Positions 12,501-23,099 of a stretch of DNA of 64,000 nucleotides are shown piece after piece. Positions within the stretch are counted from its first letter, which is position 1. Each line of letters starts with the position of its first letter. The translations under genes and the position numbers were made by a program. Source of the stretch: Azolla pinnata. Its lineage: Eukaryota; Streptophyta; Polypodiopsida; Salviniales; Salviniaceae. The stretch spans positions 9,979 to 73,978 of the forward strand of contig JBBBWG010009224.1 in NCBI GenBank assembly GCA_037176905.1, written 5' to 3'. The notes under the pieces were generated by a model. The model ran no database searches, was not told where the DNA came from, and saw only the letters and a program-made list of their open reading frames with translations.

Positions 12501-14255
12501 GCCTCTTTTCAGCTGTCCAAGTTGCAATTTGCTCCTTGCGTTCCGCTCCAGCTGCAGCCAATACGCCGTCAACTGCAAGCCTGACCTAACCCATTCATAC
12601 ATCTTAGAAATAAATGAACATAGATTCACAAATATTCATAACTGTGCATACTTGACCCCATAACGATGAAGGGATTGAGAAATAGATACCTTTTCTGGTA
12701 ATTCAACATTAGGAAATGGAAGTTCCACAAAATCTGGCAAAATGACTATACTGTATGTTGTTTCGTATTCTCTCTCTTTGTTGTTGAATCCACCATCGAT
12801 ACCTGTTGTTATATTATAGATTGATTAGATTAAATTACAAATTCTTTGAGCATTACCCAGAATCACCTTCCAAGTCATTAGACAACAGGAAATACCTATC
12901 GCCAGTAAAGTAGGTTTCTTGTGAGGCCGATCCTCATCGTCTGGTTTCACCTTCTCGTTTATATTAAGATATACAGAGTTCCCTGTCTTATTATATTGCC
13001 ACATTACATATTCTTTCCCAAAAGCGAGGAAGGAACATAGGTCTATATAAAGACCTCCAGCCGATCTCTGCAGATACAAGATACATATCAATTTATGAAA
13101 ATGCCATCCACAGAAAGATACAAAGATTGTGTGAAGTCACTCACATCGGGTCACCTCACTAGCATAGAATTAGAACAGAATTGTAGATAGTCATTAAACA
13201 CCATTTACAATGAAAACAAACATGTGACATCCAAAGGCATTAGGCTGTTAGATTTATCATTAGGCTGTTAGATTTATCATTAGGCTGTTACATAACCTTT
13301 AATAGTCATCTGCTCCACAACTACGTTCTATGTATAAACTTACAATGAGAGGGTCGTTCTTCACATTCAAGTCATTCATTCTTCTAAATAATGAGGTGTA
13401 ATGTTACTTATGACGATAACGTGCATTGTATAACATGTCTGGTAATATACAATGAGTGCTGATGAAGACTAGCAGTTGAGATCTACAAAAATCCTTCCTT
13501 TCGTAAGTGTAGATGTTTCAATAACAGTAAAAATCCTTCCTTTCGTAAGTGTAGATGTTTCAATAACTTCCGCATGTACGGTAATTAAGCTGTCATATCG
13601 ATAAACAACGGATGAGAAGTTCTTTGAACACATGATTTCAATGAAAATTGTATCAACTAATTGTCTCCGGATGATTCAGGAATATTCCCATCTTTTAAAG
13701 AACAATACAAAGGAGGAACTCCTGATGGAATAAACAGATCTTCTACAGAACCACACAAAGAAACACCTAACAGAAGAAACATTCCTGAAGCAGTAAATAT
13801 ACTGGTTTTCCCGCGAACTAAATGTATCTTGTAAAAAGTTACTAACAAAGACTACCACCTCCAAGTCCGAAGGTTTTGACAAAGAAAATATATACAGAAA
13901 ATCAGATGGCATCTATCAGAGTAGTGCATATAACCCTCATCGACAAAAAATAGAAACTTCTTTAACCAGATATAATGCACTTAATTATGCAGCAACTGTT
14001 TCTGATGGAAACAGAAGGCACTGGATGATGAGCAAACCCACGGAGGATTCGGATTTACAGAGATACAAAAAATGATTTCTTGCAGGACATCAGAAGAAGA
14101 AGAAGAAGAAGCTACAGCAGTATAAAACAAAGTCTAATGAGAGACATGAAATGACTTACTGGAGTGTCGTAAGAGATGCAGCACTCTTTCTTGTAGATGC
14201 GATTGGAAGGCTCGGGGATCCTCACCCTGGAAAGCTGAGAGCGAAGAAGCTCCAT
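6596..14255 (-). CDS. UBP14: Ubiquitin carboxyl-terminal hydrolase 14-type (USP5/isopeptidase T)
   Basis: This enzyme disassembles unanchored polyubiquitin chains to recycle ubiquitin. Twenty exons, in coding order: 14255-14160, 13067-12896, 12802-12690, 12585-12249, 12076-11982, 10898-10765, 10643-10587, 10495-10418, 10344-10290, 10221-10180, 9369-9289, 8555-8354, 8187-8130, 8053-7931, 7847-7759, 7687-7595, 7513-7352, 7269-7130, 7035-6891, 6771-6596. They total 2448 nt (815 aa) and all junctions keep frame. Domains: ZnF-UBP with CxxC at 180/183, Cys200 and His213; Cys box NLGNSCYLAS with catalytic Cys317, its AGT-TGC codons falling at the exon 6/7 junction; QQDALEY motif; UBA1 (about 618-660) and UBA2 (about 680-735) inserted before the His box; SGHYVAH with catalytic His776. 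The N-terminus [16 protein letters not shown] matches the plant family as I recall it. The donor of exon 18 (gtctaa) is weak. No catalytic residue is missing. Confidence 0.95.
11037..11210. repeat. Two-copy duplication of about 86 bp inside UBP14 intron 5
   Basis: Copies start at about 11038 and 11124, each with catctaccta, then a gtggagaatatgg-like block, then cttctctttgacagga or a close variant, then a cttacaggg-like block. Divergence is moderate. The plus-strand frame at 11269-11556 follows immediately. Confidence 0.6.
13241..13290. repeat. Perfect 20-bp tandem repeat, 2.5 copies, in UBP14 intron 1
   Basis: The unit taggctgttagatttatcat occurs at 13241 and 13261, with a half copy at 13281. 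Copies are identical, so the expansion looks recent. Confidence 0.9.
13487..13567. repeat. 42-bp tandem duplication in UBP14 intron 1
   Basis: Two essentially identical copies, starting at 13487 and 13529 with aaaaatccttcctttcgtaa and ending in gtttcaataac. This is a recent slippage-type duplication. Confidence 0.9.
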
Positions 14256-14535
14256 CGTCTCCGTCACTGTCTCTCTCTTTCTTCCTTGCGCCGATCTCAC
14301 ACGCTCTCTCTCACACACACACACGCACACACACTTCCTTCCTTCCTTTCTTTCTTTCTTTGTTCGGGGTGAAGGTGAGACGACGATGGAGACCGCTTCG
14401 AGGTTTCTCTCTTTCTTGCTCTAATGGGAGGGCAGAAAGAAACAGGAATGCGAAGCAGGTAACGCTCGATTAAGATCCTCGTCCTCTTCTCTTTTTCCGC
14501 TTCTTCCTTCTTCCTCCTCCTCCGCGTCTGCTGCG

Positions 14536-14602
14536 TCTGCTGCGTCTGCTGCTGCTGCGTCGTTGTCGTCTTCTTCTTCTTCTTCTTCTTCTTCTTCTTC
14601 TT
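14536..14602. repeat. CTG/CGT/CTT trinucleotide tract upstream of UBP14
   Basis: Runs of tctgctgcg, cgtcgttgtcg and (ttc)n lie about 280 bp upstream of the UBP14 start codon. On the UBP14 sense strand this reads as GAA/CAG-rich. It probably lies in the promoter or 5' leader. A CT/CA-rich tract (14250-14365) adjoins the start codon. Confidence 0.75.
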
Positions 14603-14664
14603 TTACCCTACCTCCGACACTGCGGCAAAATGCTTCTTCTTTCTTTGTTCTCTCTTTTCAAAAT

Positions 14665-15038
14665 TTCGCCACATGTATGTATGTATGTATGCATGTATGT
14701 ATGTATGTGTGCATGCATGTATGCATGCATGTGTGTGTGCATGCATGTATGTACGTTTGTATGTATGTGTGACATGTAGATGAATGTATGTGTGACATGT
14801 GGATGAATGTATGTGTGGCATGTATGTATGTGCGTGTGTATGTATGTGTGACATGTGGAAGTATGTGTGCATCAGTGTGTGTGCGTCGTATGAATGTATG
14901 GATGAATGTACGCATGTATGTGTGCGCGGCATGAATGTATATGGATGAATGTACGCATGCATGTGTGCATGCATATGCGAGGACGAGATGCGTGCTACAT
15001 ACATACATACATACATACATACATACATACATACATAA
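14665..15038. repeat. ATGT/ATGC tetranucleotide microsatellite block
   Basis: Imperfect (atgt)n with gcatg interruptions and a repeated gacatgt(a/g)gatgaatgtatgtgt-like submodule, ending in a clean (acat)n run at 14996-15036. Open frames across it on both strands give only Cys/Met/Val/Tyr or His/Thr/Ile runs and are not genes. Confidence 0.92.
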
Positions 15039-15039
15039 C

Positions 15040-15849
15040 AGACTGCAACGCACGCAAAGAGCAGCACGAGAATTTGGGGTTTTAACCGATCGATCTGTAT
15101 TCGAGCAGGTTCCGAAGTTGCGTTTCGGAATCGGATATCTGTATGTGCATATATGTATTTACCATTTGCAAAGAGAGATCGGGTAGGAAGTCGATCGATC
15201 GCGTGCGCGCCGATTAAAAAGCCTGCGGTCGTTCCCGAATCGTTCTGGAACCTCCCCCGATCGTCGATCCGATGATCCTACGTTCTCTTCTCTTGTTTTT
15301 GTTTTGCTTGATCTTTTGTTTTCTCCGCCACGCACGCCCTCCGATCGGCGAAACGATCTCGTGCCGTTTCCGTCCGTGCCTTCTCGAGCGGCAGCTGCGA
15401 CGAATGTGACGTGGATCTATTGCAAAGATCATGAGCCGGGAATCGTTACTGATGCGGCAAGAGCGCATACATCCTGCGCGAGTCGTGCGAGAAAATCTGG
15501 ATCGATCTGTTAAAAGCCCGCTTGCGATCTCGATCGAGGGAGAATCGAAGAAAGCTGTTAAGAAGCGTCTGTGGTTTGTGAAGCAGCGGCCGCATTTACA
15601 GTGTTTTAGGCAACGACGACTCCCTATTTCCACCATCTATAACTGGATATGCCTGATGGCACATCGAGCTGTTGATTTGGTTTCGCGTGCTGACAATAAT
15701 CCTTCATCTGGCATCTCTTATATATTATCTGGTTTGTAGTCCATATTGCGATTTCTGTTTTCACCGATCGAAGTATACGTTTTATCGGTCAAAAGAATAC
15801 AAAATGCTGCTAATGCAACACGGAATGATTGGAAGTCCGTAATCTTATA
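15040..15849. other. Intergenic, no gene seen
   Basis: GATC/CGATCG-rich sequence with short frames on both strands (for example 15214-15636 minus) that lack recognisable domains or coherent splice structure. I see no RNA gene and no convincing promoter. Confidence 0.5.
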
Positions 15850-16073
15850 TTAATCGTCGCGTACGTGTATCGCTTAATCACACGAGCTGCTTGCGAAATT
15901 TACAAGCTTGTCAGGCTAATCTGCACGAATCGCCGCATGCGCGTCTCGCTTAATTGCACCTGCCGATTGCCTAATTACAAGCTTATCAGGCCAATATGCA
16001 TTAATCATCGCACACGTGTATCAGTTTGATTGCACTTGCTAAATGCCTAATTGCATGCTTGTCGTGCTAATTA
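15850..16073. repeat. Degenerate tandem array, about 3 units of 72-75 bp
   Basis: Three diverged units share cgcac(a/g)(c/t)gtgt-like starts, a cttaatcacac / cttaattgcacc / tttgattgcac block, cctaatt(a/g)ca(a/t)gctt and a final tcaggc(c/t)aat block. This array runs directly into the 19-bp array that starts at 16074. Confidence 0.65.
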
Positions 16074-16206
16074 GAATCGACTAATTACATCCGAATCGGC
16101 TAATTACACCAGAATCGACTAATTACACCAGAATCGACTAATTACATCCGAATCGACTAATTACATCGGAATCGACTAATTACACCAGAATCGGCTAATT
16201 ACAGAG
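16074..16206. repeat. 19-bp minisatellite, about 7 copies
   Basis: The unit gaatcgactaattacaccr repeats head-to-tail with an exact 19-bp register. Variation is limited to cgac/cggc and to acacc/acatcc-type changes. Bases 16207-17379 next to it are GATC-rich with (gat)n runs near 16720 and 17010-17080; no gene is supported there. Confidence 0.92.
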
Positions 16207-17379
16207 CCCAAAGTGGTCCAAATAATTACACGTCCGGAGAGAAGAAAGGATCCTAATCTGGGATGAATTTCCCTGATCTATGCACGGATCGGATCAGCGT
16301 CTGCTGATCATCGAAGAATGCTGGTTCGTTCGCGATGATATTTTCTGCAGCAGCATATCGATCAGCGCTGCTGGGCAATGGAAAAGAATCGGAGGCGATC
16401 GGGGATTCAGGGGACGATGGATCGATGGATCGATTAGGCTGCAGAGCGATCGAAAAATTGCTGCAGCTGGTTGCGATTAAGCAGCGCGGAGACGGATTAG
16501 ACCCTAATCAGGGCAGAGATTACGCAGAGAAGAGGCGGATTATTCCCCCCAATCAGGGCGGAGATTACACGGCGAAAGGAGACGGATTATGCCCCGATCA
16601 GGGCACAGATGTGACGGTGGTTTTGCCGGGCGGCGGAGTGCTGCTGTGGTGAAGCTGCAAAGCTCGCATGGTGCTGCTCCTCGCTACGTCGCGATGCATG
16701 ATGATCGTCGGCTGCAGGCGATGATGATGATGATGATGATAGCGAAGCGGATCATGAATCGGATCGCGATTCCTGCCGCAATCGCCTTCGCTGACGGGCT
16801 GATCAATCCGATTTGATCGATCGCTGTACTGATGATCTCCGTTGCTGACGAGCTGATCAATGATCCCATCCGCGCGATTAAGGTTACAATCGCGTTTGCT
16901 AAGGAGCCGATTCATCCGATCGCGATCACTGTAATCGCCGGCCGCCGCCTTCATAATCGCCCAATTCGGGAGGCGATCATCGATGGCGTGATGATCAATA
17001 TGGAAGCCGCGATGATGATGATGATGACGACGATGATGATCACGGACCTCGATGATGATCGGACGCGATGCCGCGATGATGATCAGCTCTGCTACTAGTG
17101 CGGCGCAGATGATGATCATCGCCCTGATTAGCGCGATCATCGCCCTGGGATTAGCCGTGATTAGCCCCCGGCTTCTGCACCATCTGATTGTAATCAAGCC
17201 TGATTATCGATCGACTGATCGAACAGCGAGCGTAATCGCATGCGTTGATCAGGACTGATTATCGATCAAACCCGGATAGCTATTTAGCAGACGATTCCTC
17301 CAAGCACCGCCCGATCAATCTTGTGATTTGGGAATGAACCTGTGTGATTAATTAGCTCCCTTTCCCACTCCCGTGTGAC

Positions 17380-17496
17380 TAATTGAGCAGAATTAGTGAA
17401 TAATCGGGCAGAATTGGCGATTAATCGAGCTGAATTGGTGAATAATCGAGCAGAATTGGCGATTAATTGAGCAGAATTAGTGATTAATTGAGCTGG
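17380..17496. repeat. About 21-bp minisatellite, 5-6 copies
   Basis: The unit is aattgagcagaattagtgat and variants (aatcgagcagaattggcgat, aatcgagctgaattggtgaa). It alternates between two subtypes, so the higher-order period is about 42 bp. Confidence 0.85.
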
Positions 17497-17547
17497 CGGC
17501 TGATTGCTTTCCGAGCTGTGTACAAATTCAGGCAGGCTGAATGGAAC

Positions 17548-17990
17548 TAATTAGAGGTAAAATCTGTGATCAAAGGCAGCTGTCATTAATCTAAATATAA
17601 TCAGACAATCTGAATTCTGAGTCTAATTAGAGGTAAAATCTGTGATCAAAGGCAGCTATCGTCAATCTAAATATAATCAGACAATCTGAATTCTGAACCT
17701 AATTAGAGGTAAAATCTGTGATCAAAGGCAGCATATCACTGATCTTACTATAATCAGACCAATATGTTGGTGAATTCTGAACCTAATTACAGGCAAAATC
17801 TGTGATCAAAGGCAGCTATGATCATTAATCTCGATATAATCAGACAATGTGTTGCTGAAAATTCTGGACCTAATCAGAGGTAAATGTGCGATCAAAGGCG
17901 GCTATCATTAATCTTACTATAATCAGACCAATCTGTGGCTGAATTCTGAACCTAATTAGAGGCGAATCTCTGATCAAAGGGCCTGAATTG
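17548..17990. repeat. 76-86 bp tandem array, 6 units
   Basis: Units start near 17551, 17628, 17703, 17787, 17873 and 17955. Each holds ttagaggtaaaatctg, tgatcaaaggcagc and a(a/t)ataatcagac, followed by a ctgaattctgaacctaa-type joint. Period varies through small indels. No coding capacity. Confidence 0.88.
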
Positions 17991-20820
17991 ATTTCTAATC
18001 TACAGCTTGATCAAGACATGAAAATCATCAACCCAATTTACATACATATATGCACCTATGATCTCTCGCTCAATGTATATATATATATAGCTCATTATAT
18101 TCTGATCTAGGGGCAGCAATTCGATCAGCAGCAATTTTTTTCAAGCAGGCCACACGCAGCGAGCACAGATTCGCCCAAAAAAAATTCAAAGAAAAAGCTC
18201 ATGCAACTAAACTATTCTCAGGATTCACAAAAGAAGAAGACTTTTGTGTTTAATCATTCCCATTCTTGCTGATCGATGCCAAGTAAGAAGGAGAAAAAAA
18301 AGAGGAAACGATTATTTTAAGAAAGAAGCCCAACAACAACAGCAACAACATCAACAAAAAAACAAGGATTTGAACAAATACAGCATACGATCATACACGA
18401 ATTGACTTTGAAAGAGAGCAACATATATATATATATATAAAGGTTCTGAAAGACCGGTATAAGAAGCAATTGATATGCAATATGCATGTGTTTAGCAAAC
18501 TCAACTAAATCAAGAGAAGAAGTTTGAGCACAATCATTCCATCCATTATACCACATTCAGGCGATGAGAGAGCAACATACATACGTCTCGTCGATCCATC
18601 ATCCATCCGACATTTGCTCGCACAGAGGGGCGATGCGCGCTGTTCGATCCATGCCAGCTTGCCGATTCGCGCGGATCATATTATTCTGACTTGTCGCAGA
18701 GCCGATTTGGTATGGATTGATCCAGTACTATCGAGAGCTCCGTTCATTCGATCGGATTTTCGAGAGTTGTTTCGCCCCTTGTCACGCATATACTCAGAAA
18801 TCCCTCGAACGAGACCTGGGGTTTGACTTTGGGCACCCTCTTCCTCTCCAGCAGACTTTCGTTCCAGGGTTTCCGTGGTCGAGACAACGCACTATCATTC
18901 CATGCACGACTAGCTGGCTTCTCCCTGTGATCGTGCACAACTCCTGATCTGGGTCAACTCCATCCGAAAACATGGTTCCCATTCGCAATGTCACAGAAGA
19001 TCAATTCAGCTTGACATATTTGCTTTTCCGCCCAACAGGCTTCCAACTCTGTTTTGTTTTTTAATATATATATATATAGAAGAGGAGAAGGTAGAACTTG
19101 GTCGAACTTGGCTCACCCGAGTCACGACTCCCTTGTTGTCACAGAAGCCATGTTCTTCGTTTCTCCTTCGATCCACCTGTTGCAGAGAAATCAAAGCTTT
19201 TGGGTTCCGGGAGGAAGCACGGTTGCAAGGCTAAAAACTTAAAAGAATTTGATAGAAGGGCACCACCAGGAGTGGAGCCTGTGGCTTGATATAAATAAAC
19301 TGGAAACATTAAAAGGTTTGATAACTAATTGAGCGAGATTTGTTTTTCTTTTTTTAACTTGTGTTTGGACCATGGGGCGTATTTTTATTACGAGTTAAAC
19401 AAAGAGTGAATCGAGTGAAACCCTATCCTCATCCAACATTCTATCCTGATCCAACATTCACCCATCTTTGGAGAACTTTCGAGTCGTCTTCGATCGACGG
19501 CGATGAGGGGGTTAAAAAAAAGCTAATCAGACAAATACGAGACGGAATAATGGAATCGAGGCATCTGAGCTGCTTAAGCACGAGCGACTGCATTAAGTGG
19601 ACCAAGCCTTTCTAAACATTCGGAATGGGATCGATTCAGCAGACGAAGCAGCAACGAGGTAATGTTATGATGCAGGCTGACACACTCGATCTTTGCAAGG
19701 CTTTTTATCCGGAAGGAAGTGTGCGAAAACGTGTCAGTGAACATCGACGTGTGCCAAAGCTGATTTGTTTGTACAAGCAACCGGGCTTGGCCTTCATTGA
19801 CGTGGATACGTCGACGGTAGTGTCGTCTAACGATGCACACTTCCCTGTTGATTCCGATCAGCTAACCGATACGTTATTATTCGCTCTATCCATTTGCAAT
19901 TAGAACAAGTTCTTCAGCATGTCATCCGACCTTTAACCGTGTACTTTGGCATCACGCCTGATACAGATGGCCGTGAGATAAACATGATTCCCAGTGGAGG
20001 AAAATTATTGTCGTGTCTTGCTATTGTAGGAAGCCGAATTTCGACACTGTCCACTGGCCTAAGATTACAACGCACGACTAACAAACCATTTGTTATTATG
20101 GGCATTAACCTTAGGAACCGATTGATAAGGCTAATTTGAATGGTTTGTGGGTAAAATAAGCGGAAAGCCGATTATCGTAGGACTGGGACAAACCCATATG
20201 GTTACTAGACAGATGTTAACATACTTAGCAGTCAAGGAGCCCAGAAATTTGACCTATATAAAGTTGGACTAGCTACCCCTGTTCATTACGACATCCTGAG
20301 ACGCTGTGAAGACTCTCTTAGTCAGGTCAGACTCTCTTTATCAGATCCATACCAGTTAGATTCCGAGGTATGATCTAAGGTAATAATCTGCGGTATGGGA
20401 CACAAATCACACTCTACATTCATTTTCTGTCCTTCGCTCGAGGTCGGTTGCTGTCATTAATCATCCTTAACCCGTTCTTTCCTCTCTAATCTTCTCTCCG
20501 ATACTGATTATCGTGAGTAGATCGTAACAGTTGTCGCGCTCGATACCGAAGGAGTCTGCATCGAGAGCAACCGACCGTGGATTCCTCCGGGCACGGAATA
20601 TGCCTCGGCTCCAGAACCGACTCGATGTACTCGATCTAGAAATCAGGAGACGAAGTGCTGGCGTTGCCGTCGTATGAACTGAGCCGGATGAGCTCGTTAA
20701 TCCGACCATCGATCTTAATTACGCTCTTAATCCCTCATGAGATGGCCTTTAATCAACTCCTAATGACTCTCTTAATTCCAGCATTAAGCCCCTAATTAGC
20801 CCCTTCATCAAATTAAGAGA
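17991..20820. other. Intergenic, no gene supported
   Basis: Contains short (at)n runs (18423-18440, 19062-19078) and adjacent plus-strand frames at 19625-19903 and 19894-20139 that have somewhat protein-like composition but no family I recognise. A TATATAA box-like string near 20257 has no matching downstream gene. Treated as intergenic. Confidence 0.45.
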
Positions 20821-20822
20821 AT

Positions 20823-20861
20823 GAAGAAGAAGAAGAAGAAGAAGAAGAAGAAGAAGAAGCA
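20823..20861 (+). repeat. (GAA)n microsatellite 5' of the PPR gene
   Basis: About 12 gaa triplets lie roughly 35 bp upstream of the alternative upstream ATG of the PPR gene. Confidence 0.9.
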
Positions 20862-21158
20862 GATAAGATGTCGCAGCATCAGAGAACCAGACCGCCATGG
20901 CTGCCTTCATTCATCGGCTCCGCTGGAGAAGGGTAGCTTCCCTGCACAGGCTTCCTCGTCATCTTCTTCTTCCTCCTCTTCTTCTCCTCTGCCCAGGTAA
21001 TTTCTGTCCTCTTAACTTCCCAGGAAAACAGAGAGTTTTGTTTCCACTTTAATCGAGGAATCGCCGGGAGGAATCGGCCGGCTGCAGAAAAAGCTCTCCA
21101 GCATCTCCGTTGCATCGTTCCATGAGACAGGATCTCTTCTATCTCTGTATTATGAGGA

Positions 21159-23099
21159 ATGGCTCCAGCATCCATTGGATGTACTATGCTCAATTCCTGT
21201 ATCTTCTGCCCTGGTGCTCCGGTGGCGAACTTTTCCGAGAAGAAGAAGAAGCAGAATCTTAGAGCGTTGTCTATTCAAGATCAAACCGAATCGTGCTGGT
21301 TGCACGGGGATGGCATCGAACTGAGAGCATTTCAAGATGAAAACAAAAGAAACTCTGGCAAATATCAAGACGGGGATGGCATCGAACTGACAGCATTTCA
21401 AGTCGAAAACAAAAGGAACTCTGGTAAATACCAAGACTCACCTTTGAAAGAGATCAAGATCTATGATATTCTCGATGAAAGAACAAGTTTTTCTACAATT
21501 TCATCCATCCTGAAGGAATGTGGGAAAGCAAAGTCTTTGTCGGCTGGAAAGTTTGTCCATTCGTTCATCAGACAGCATCGCCATTTTGATCAGGACCGGT
21601 TTCTAGGGAATTGCCTTGTGGACATGTATGGTAACATCGGAGCTGTCAGAGAGGCATGTGAAGTGTTTCATAGTTTGTCTAGTTACAATGCTCACTCATG
21701 GAATATCATGATCAATGCATACGTCAAGAATGGGTGTAACAAGGAGGCATTGTGCCTCTTCAACGAAATGCTGGGCAAAGGATTCACTCCTGATTATTGC
21801 ACATTTATCTGCACCCTGAATGCATGTACATGTGTGGAAAGGCTGTCTGAGGTGCAAGATATTCATTGCGTCATTGTTGAGTATGGATGTGTGGGAGAAA
21901 CAGAAGCAGGAACTGCTCTTGTTTCTGCCTATGGTAGGTGTGGTGAGCTATCGGGAGCAAAGGTTGTCTTTAATGGAATGCCTGAACACAGTGTCATCTC
22001 ATGGAATGCAATGATCACAGCATGCATACAAAATGGGCATAGCAGAGAGGGTTTGTGTGTATTCAGACAGATGAATGACAGGAATGTACATGAACCGGAT
22101 ACTGTCACATTCACATCTGCCCTTGATGCATGTACTGATGTAATAGATCTAGCAGAAGGCCAGAAAATTCATGCTATGATCATCGAGAAGGCTCATACAA
22201 AGGACACCACATCGATGACTGCACTGGTAAATATGTATGCTAAATGTGGTAGTTTTATCAGTGCAAAGGTATCCTTTTTCCAGATTTCTCGGCGTGATAT
22301 GATATGTTGGAATACCTTAATAAGTGCATGTAACAGCAACGAGGACTGGGAAATGGCCTTGAATGCTTCTTTCGAAATGCAGAGTGAAGGCATTCATCCA
22401 AATCAGATCACATTCGCTTACATGCTCGAGGCTTGTGCAAGGCTTGCACTCCAAACACAAGGGCAAATGATCCATTCGGAAATAATCTGTCGTGAATTTG
22501 AGGCAGATCTTGTATTGGCTACAGCCCTTTTAACCATGTATGGGAAATGCGGAGCAATCTCAGATGCAATGGATGTATTTAATGAAATGAGTCATCACGA
22601 CGTTATATCATGGAGTGCCATCATTACGGCATGTGCACAGAATGGTCTAAGCGAGGAGGCACTGAGTCTATTCGATGAGATGCAGCGTGATGGTATGAGG
22701 CCAGATGATACAACATTTCTTAGCATTTTGTCTGCATGTTCTCATGCAGGTTGGGTTGCCCTTGGTATGTACTATTTCGTTTCTATGTATGAAAAGCACA
22801 ACATACCCTACAGAATTGAGCATTATACGTGTATGGTTCATCTTCTGGGACGAGCAGGGCATATGGACGATGCTGAATACCTCCTCTCCACCATCCCATC
22901 CGAGAACAAAACTGCCGCATGGTTGTGTTTCTTAGGTTCCTGTGTTATTCATGGTTATCGCTTAAAAGCAATTCAAGCAGCCAATCAAGTTTTTGAGTTA
23001 GATTCAAGCGTCCCAACATCTTATGTGATGTTGTCCAATGTCATTTATACTGAAGAAAAGGATGCATTAGAAGAGCTAAGAGACCATCAGCTGGTATAA
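21159..23099 (+). CDS. PLS-class pentatricopeptide repeat protein
   Basis: Single-exon frame of 646 aa. PPR proteins bind organellar RNA, one nucleotide per repeat, in mitochondria or plastids. From about residue 115 the protein consists of 35-36-residue PPR units of P, L and S type, recognisable by LVDMYGN, HSWNIMINAYVKNG, ISWNAMITACIQNG, LVNMYAKCG, CWNTLISACNSN, LLTMYGKCGA, ISWSAIITACAQNG and FLSILSACSHAG. They are followed by a short E-like segment (YTCMVHLLGRAGHMDDAEYLL to PTSYVMLSNVIY). The C-terminus stops soon after, with no E+ or DYW deaminase domain. Residues 50-93 are two 22-residue tandem copies. The first 49 residues do not look like a clean transit peptide. An upstream ATG (20895) opens a 34-codon Arg/Leu-rich, presequence-like stretch ending at a gt donor (20997), so a spliced targeting exon is possible but I found no fitting acceptor. 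Confidence 0.9.
   Translation: MAPASIGCTMLNSCIFCPGAPVANFSEKKKKQNLRALSIQDQTESCWLHGDGIELRAFQDENKRNSGKYQDGDGIELTAFQVENKRNSGKYQDSPLKEIKIYDILDERTSFSTISSILKECGKAKSLSAGKFVHSFIRQHRHFDQDRFLGNCLVDMYGNIGAVREACEVFHSLSSYNAHSWNIMINAYVKNGCNKEALCLFNEMLGKGFTPDYCTFICTLNACTCVERLSEVQDIHCVIVEYGCVGETEAGTALVSAYGRCGELSGAKVVFNGMPEHSVISWNAMITACIQNGHSREGLCVFRQMNDRNVHEPDTVTFTSALDACTDVIDLAEGQKIHAMIIEKAHTKDTTSMTALVNMYAKCGSFISAKVSFFQISRRDMICWNTLISACNSNEDWEMALNASFEMQSEGIHPNQITFAYMLEACARLALQTQGQMIHSEIICREFEADLVLATALLTMYGKCGAISDAMDVFNEMSHHDVISWSAIITACAQNGLSEEALSLFDEMQRDGMRPDDTTFLSILSACSHAGWVALGMYYFVSMYEKHNIPYRIEHYTCMVHLLGRAGHMDDAEYLLSTIPSENKTAAWLCFLGSCVIHGYRLKAIQAANQVFELDSSVPTSYVMLSNVIYTEEKDALEELRDHQLV
21306..21437 (+). repeat. 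66-bp in-frame tandem duplication within the PPR gene
   Basis: Copies at 21306-21371 and 21372-21437 differ at only a handful of bases and encode 22-residue units starting DGIELRAFQDENKR and DGIELTAFQVENKR. The period is a multiple of three, so frame is kept. It lies N-terminal to the PPR array. Confidence 0.93.

Noticed and set aside
14560-15070. Long frames across the ATGT block, including a 154-codon minus-strand frame
   Set aside because: The tetranucleotide repeat keeps frames open on both strands; no domain and no splice structure.
16598-17197. 199-codon minus-strand frame
   Set aside because: Driven by (gat)n and GATC-rich sequence giving Ile/His/Asp/Arg runs; no recognisable protein.
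19625-20139. Two adjacent plus-strand frames with protein-like composition
   Set aside because: No family recognised, no splice or promoter support; noted only as intergenic.
20215-20530. LTR-like segment (starts tgttaac, contains tatataa, ends gtaaca)
   Set aside because: No matching second copy, no convincing target-site duplication or primer-binding site; chance resemblance is likely.
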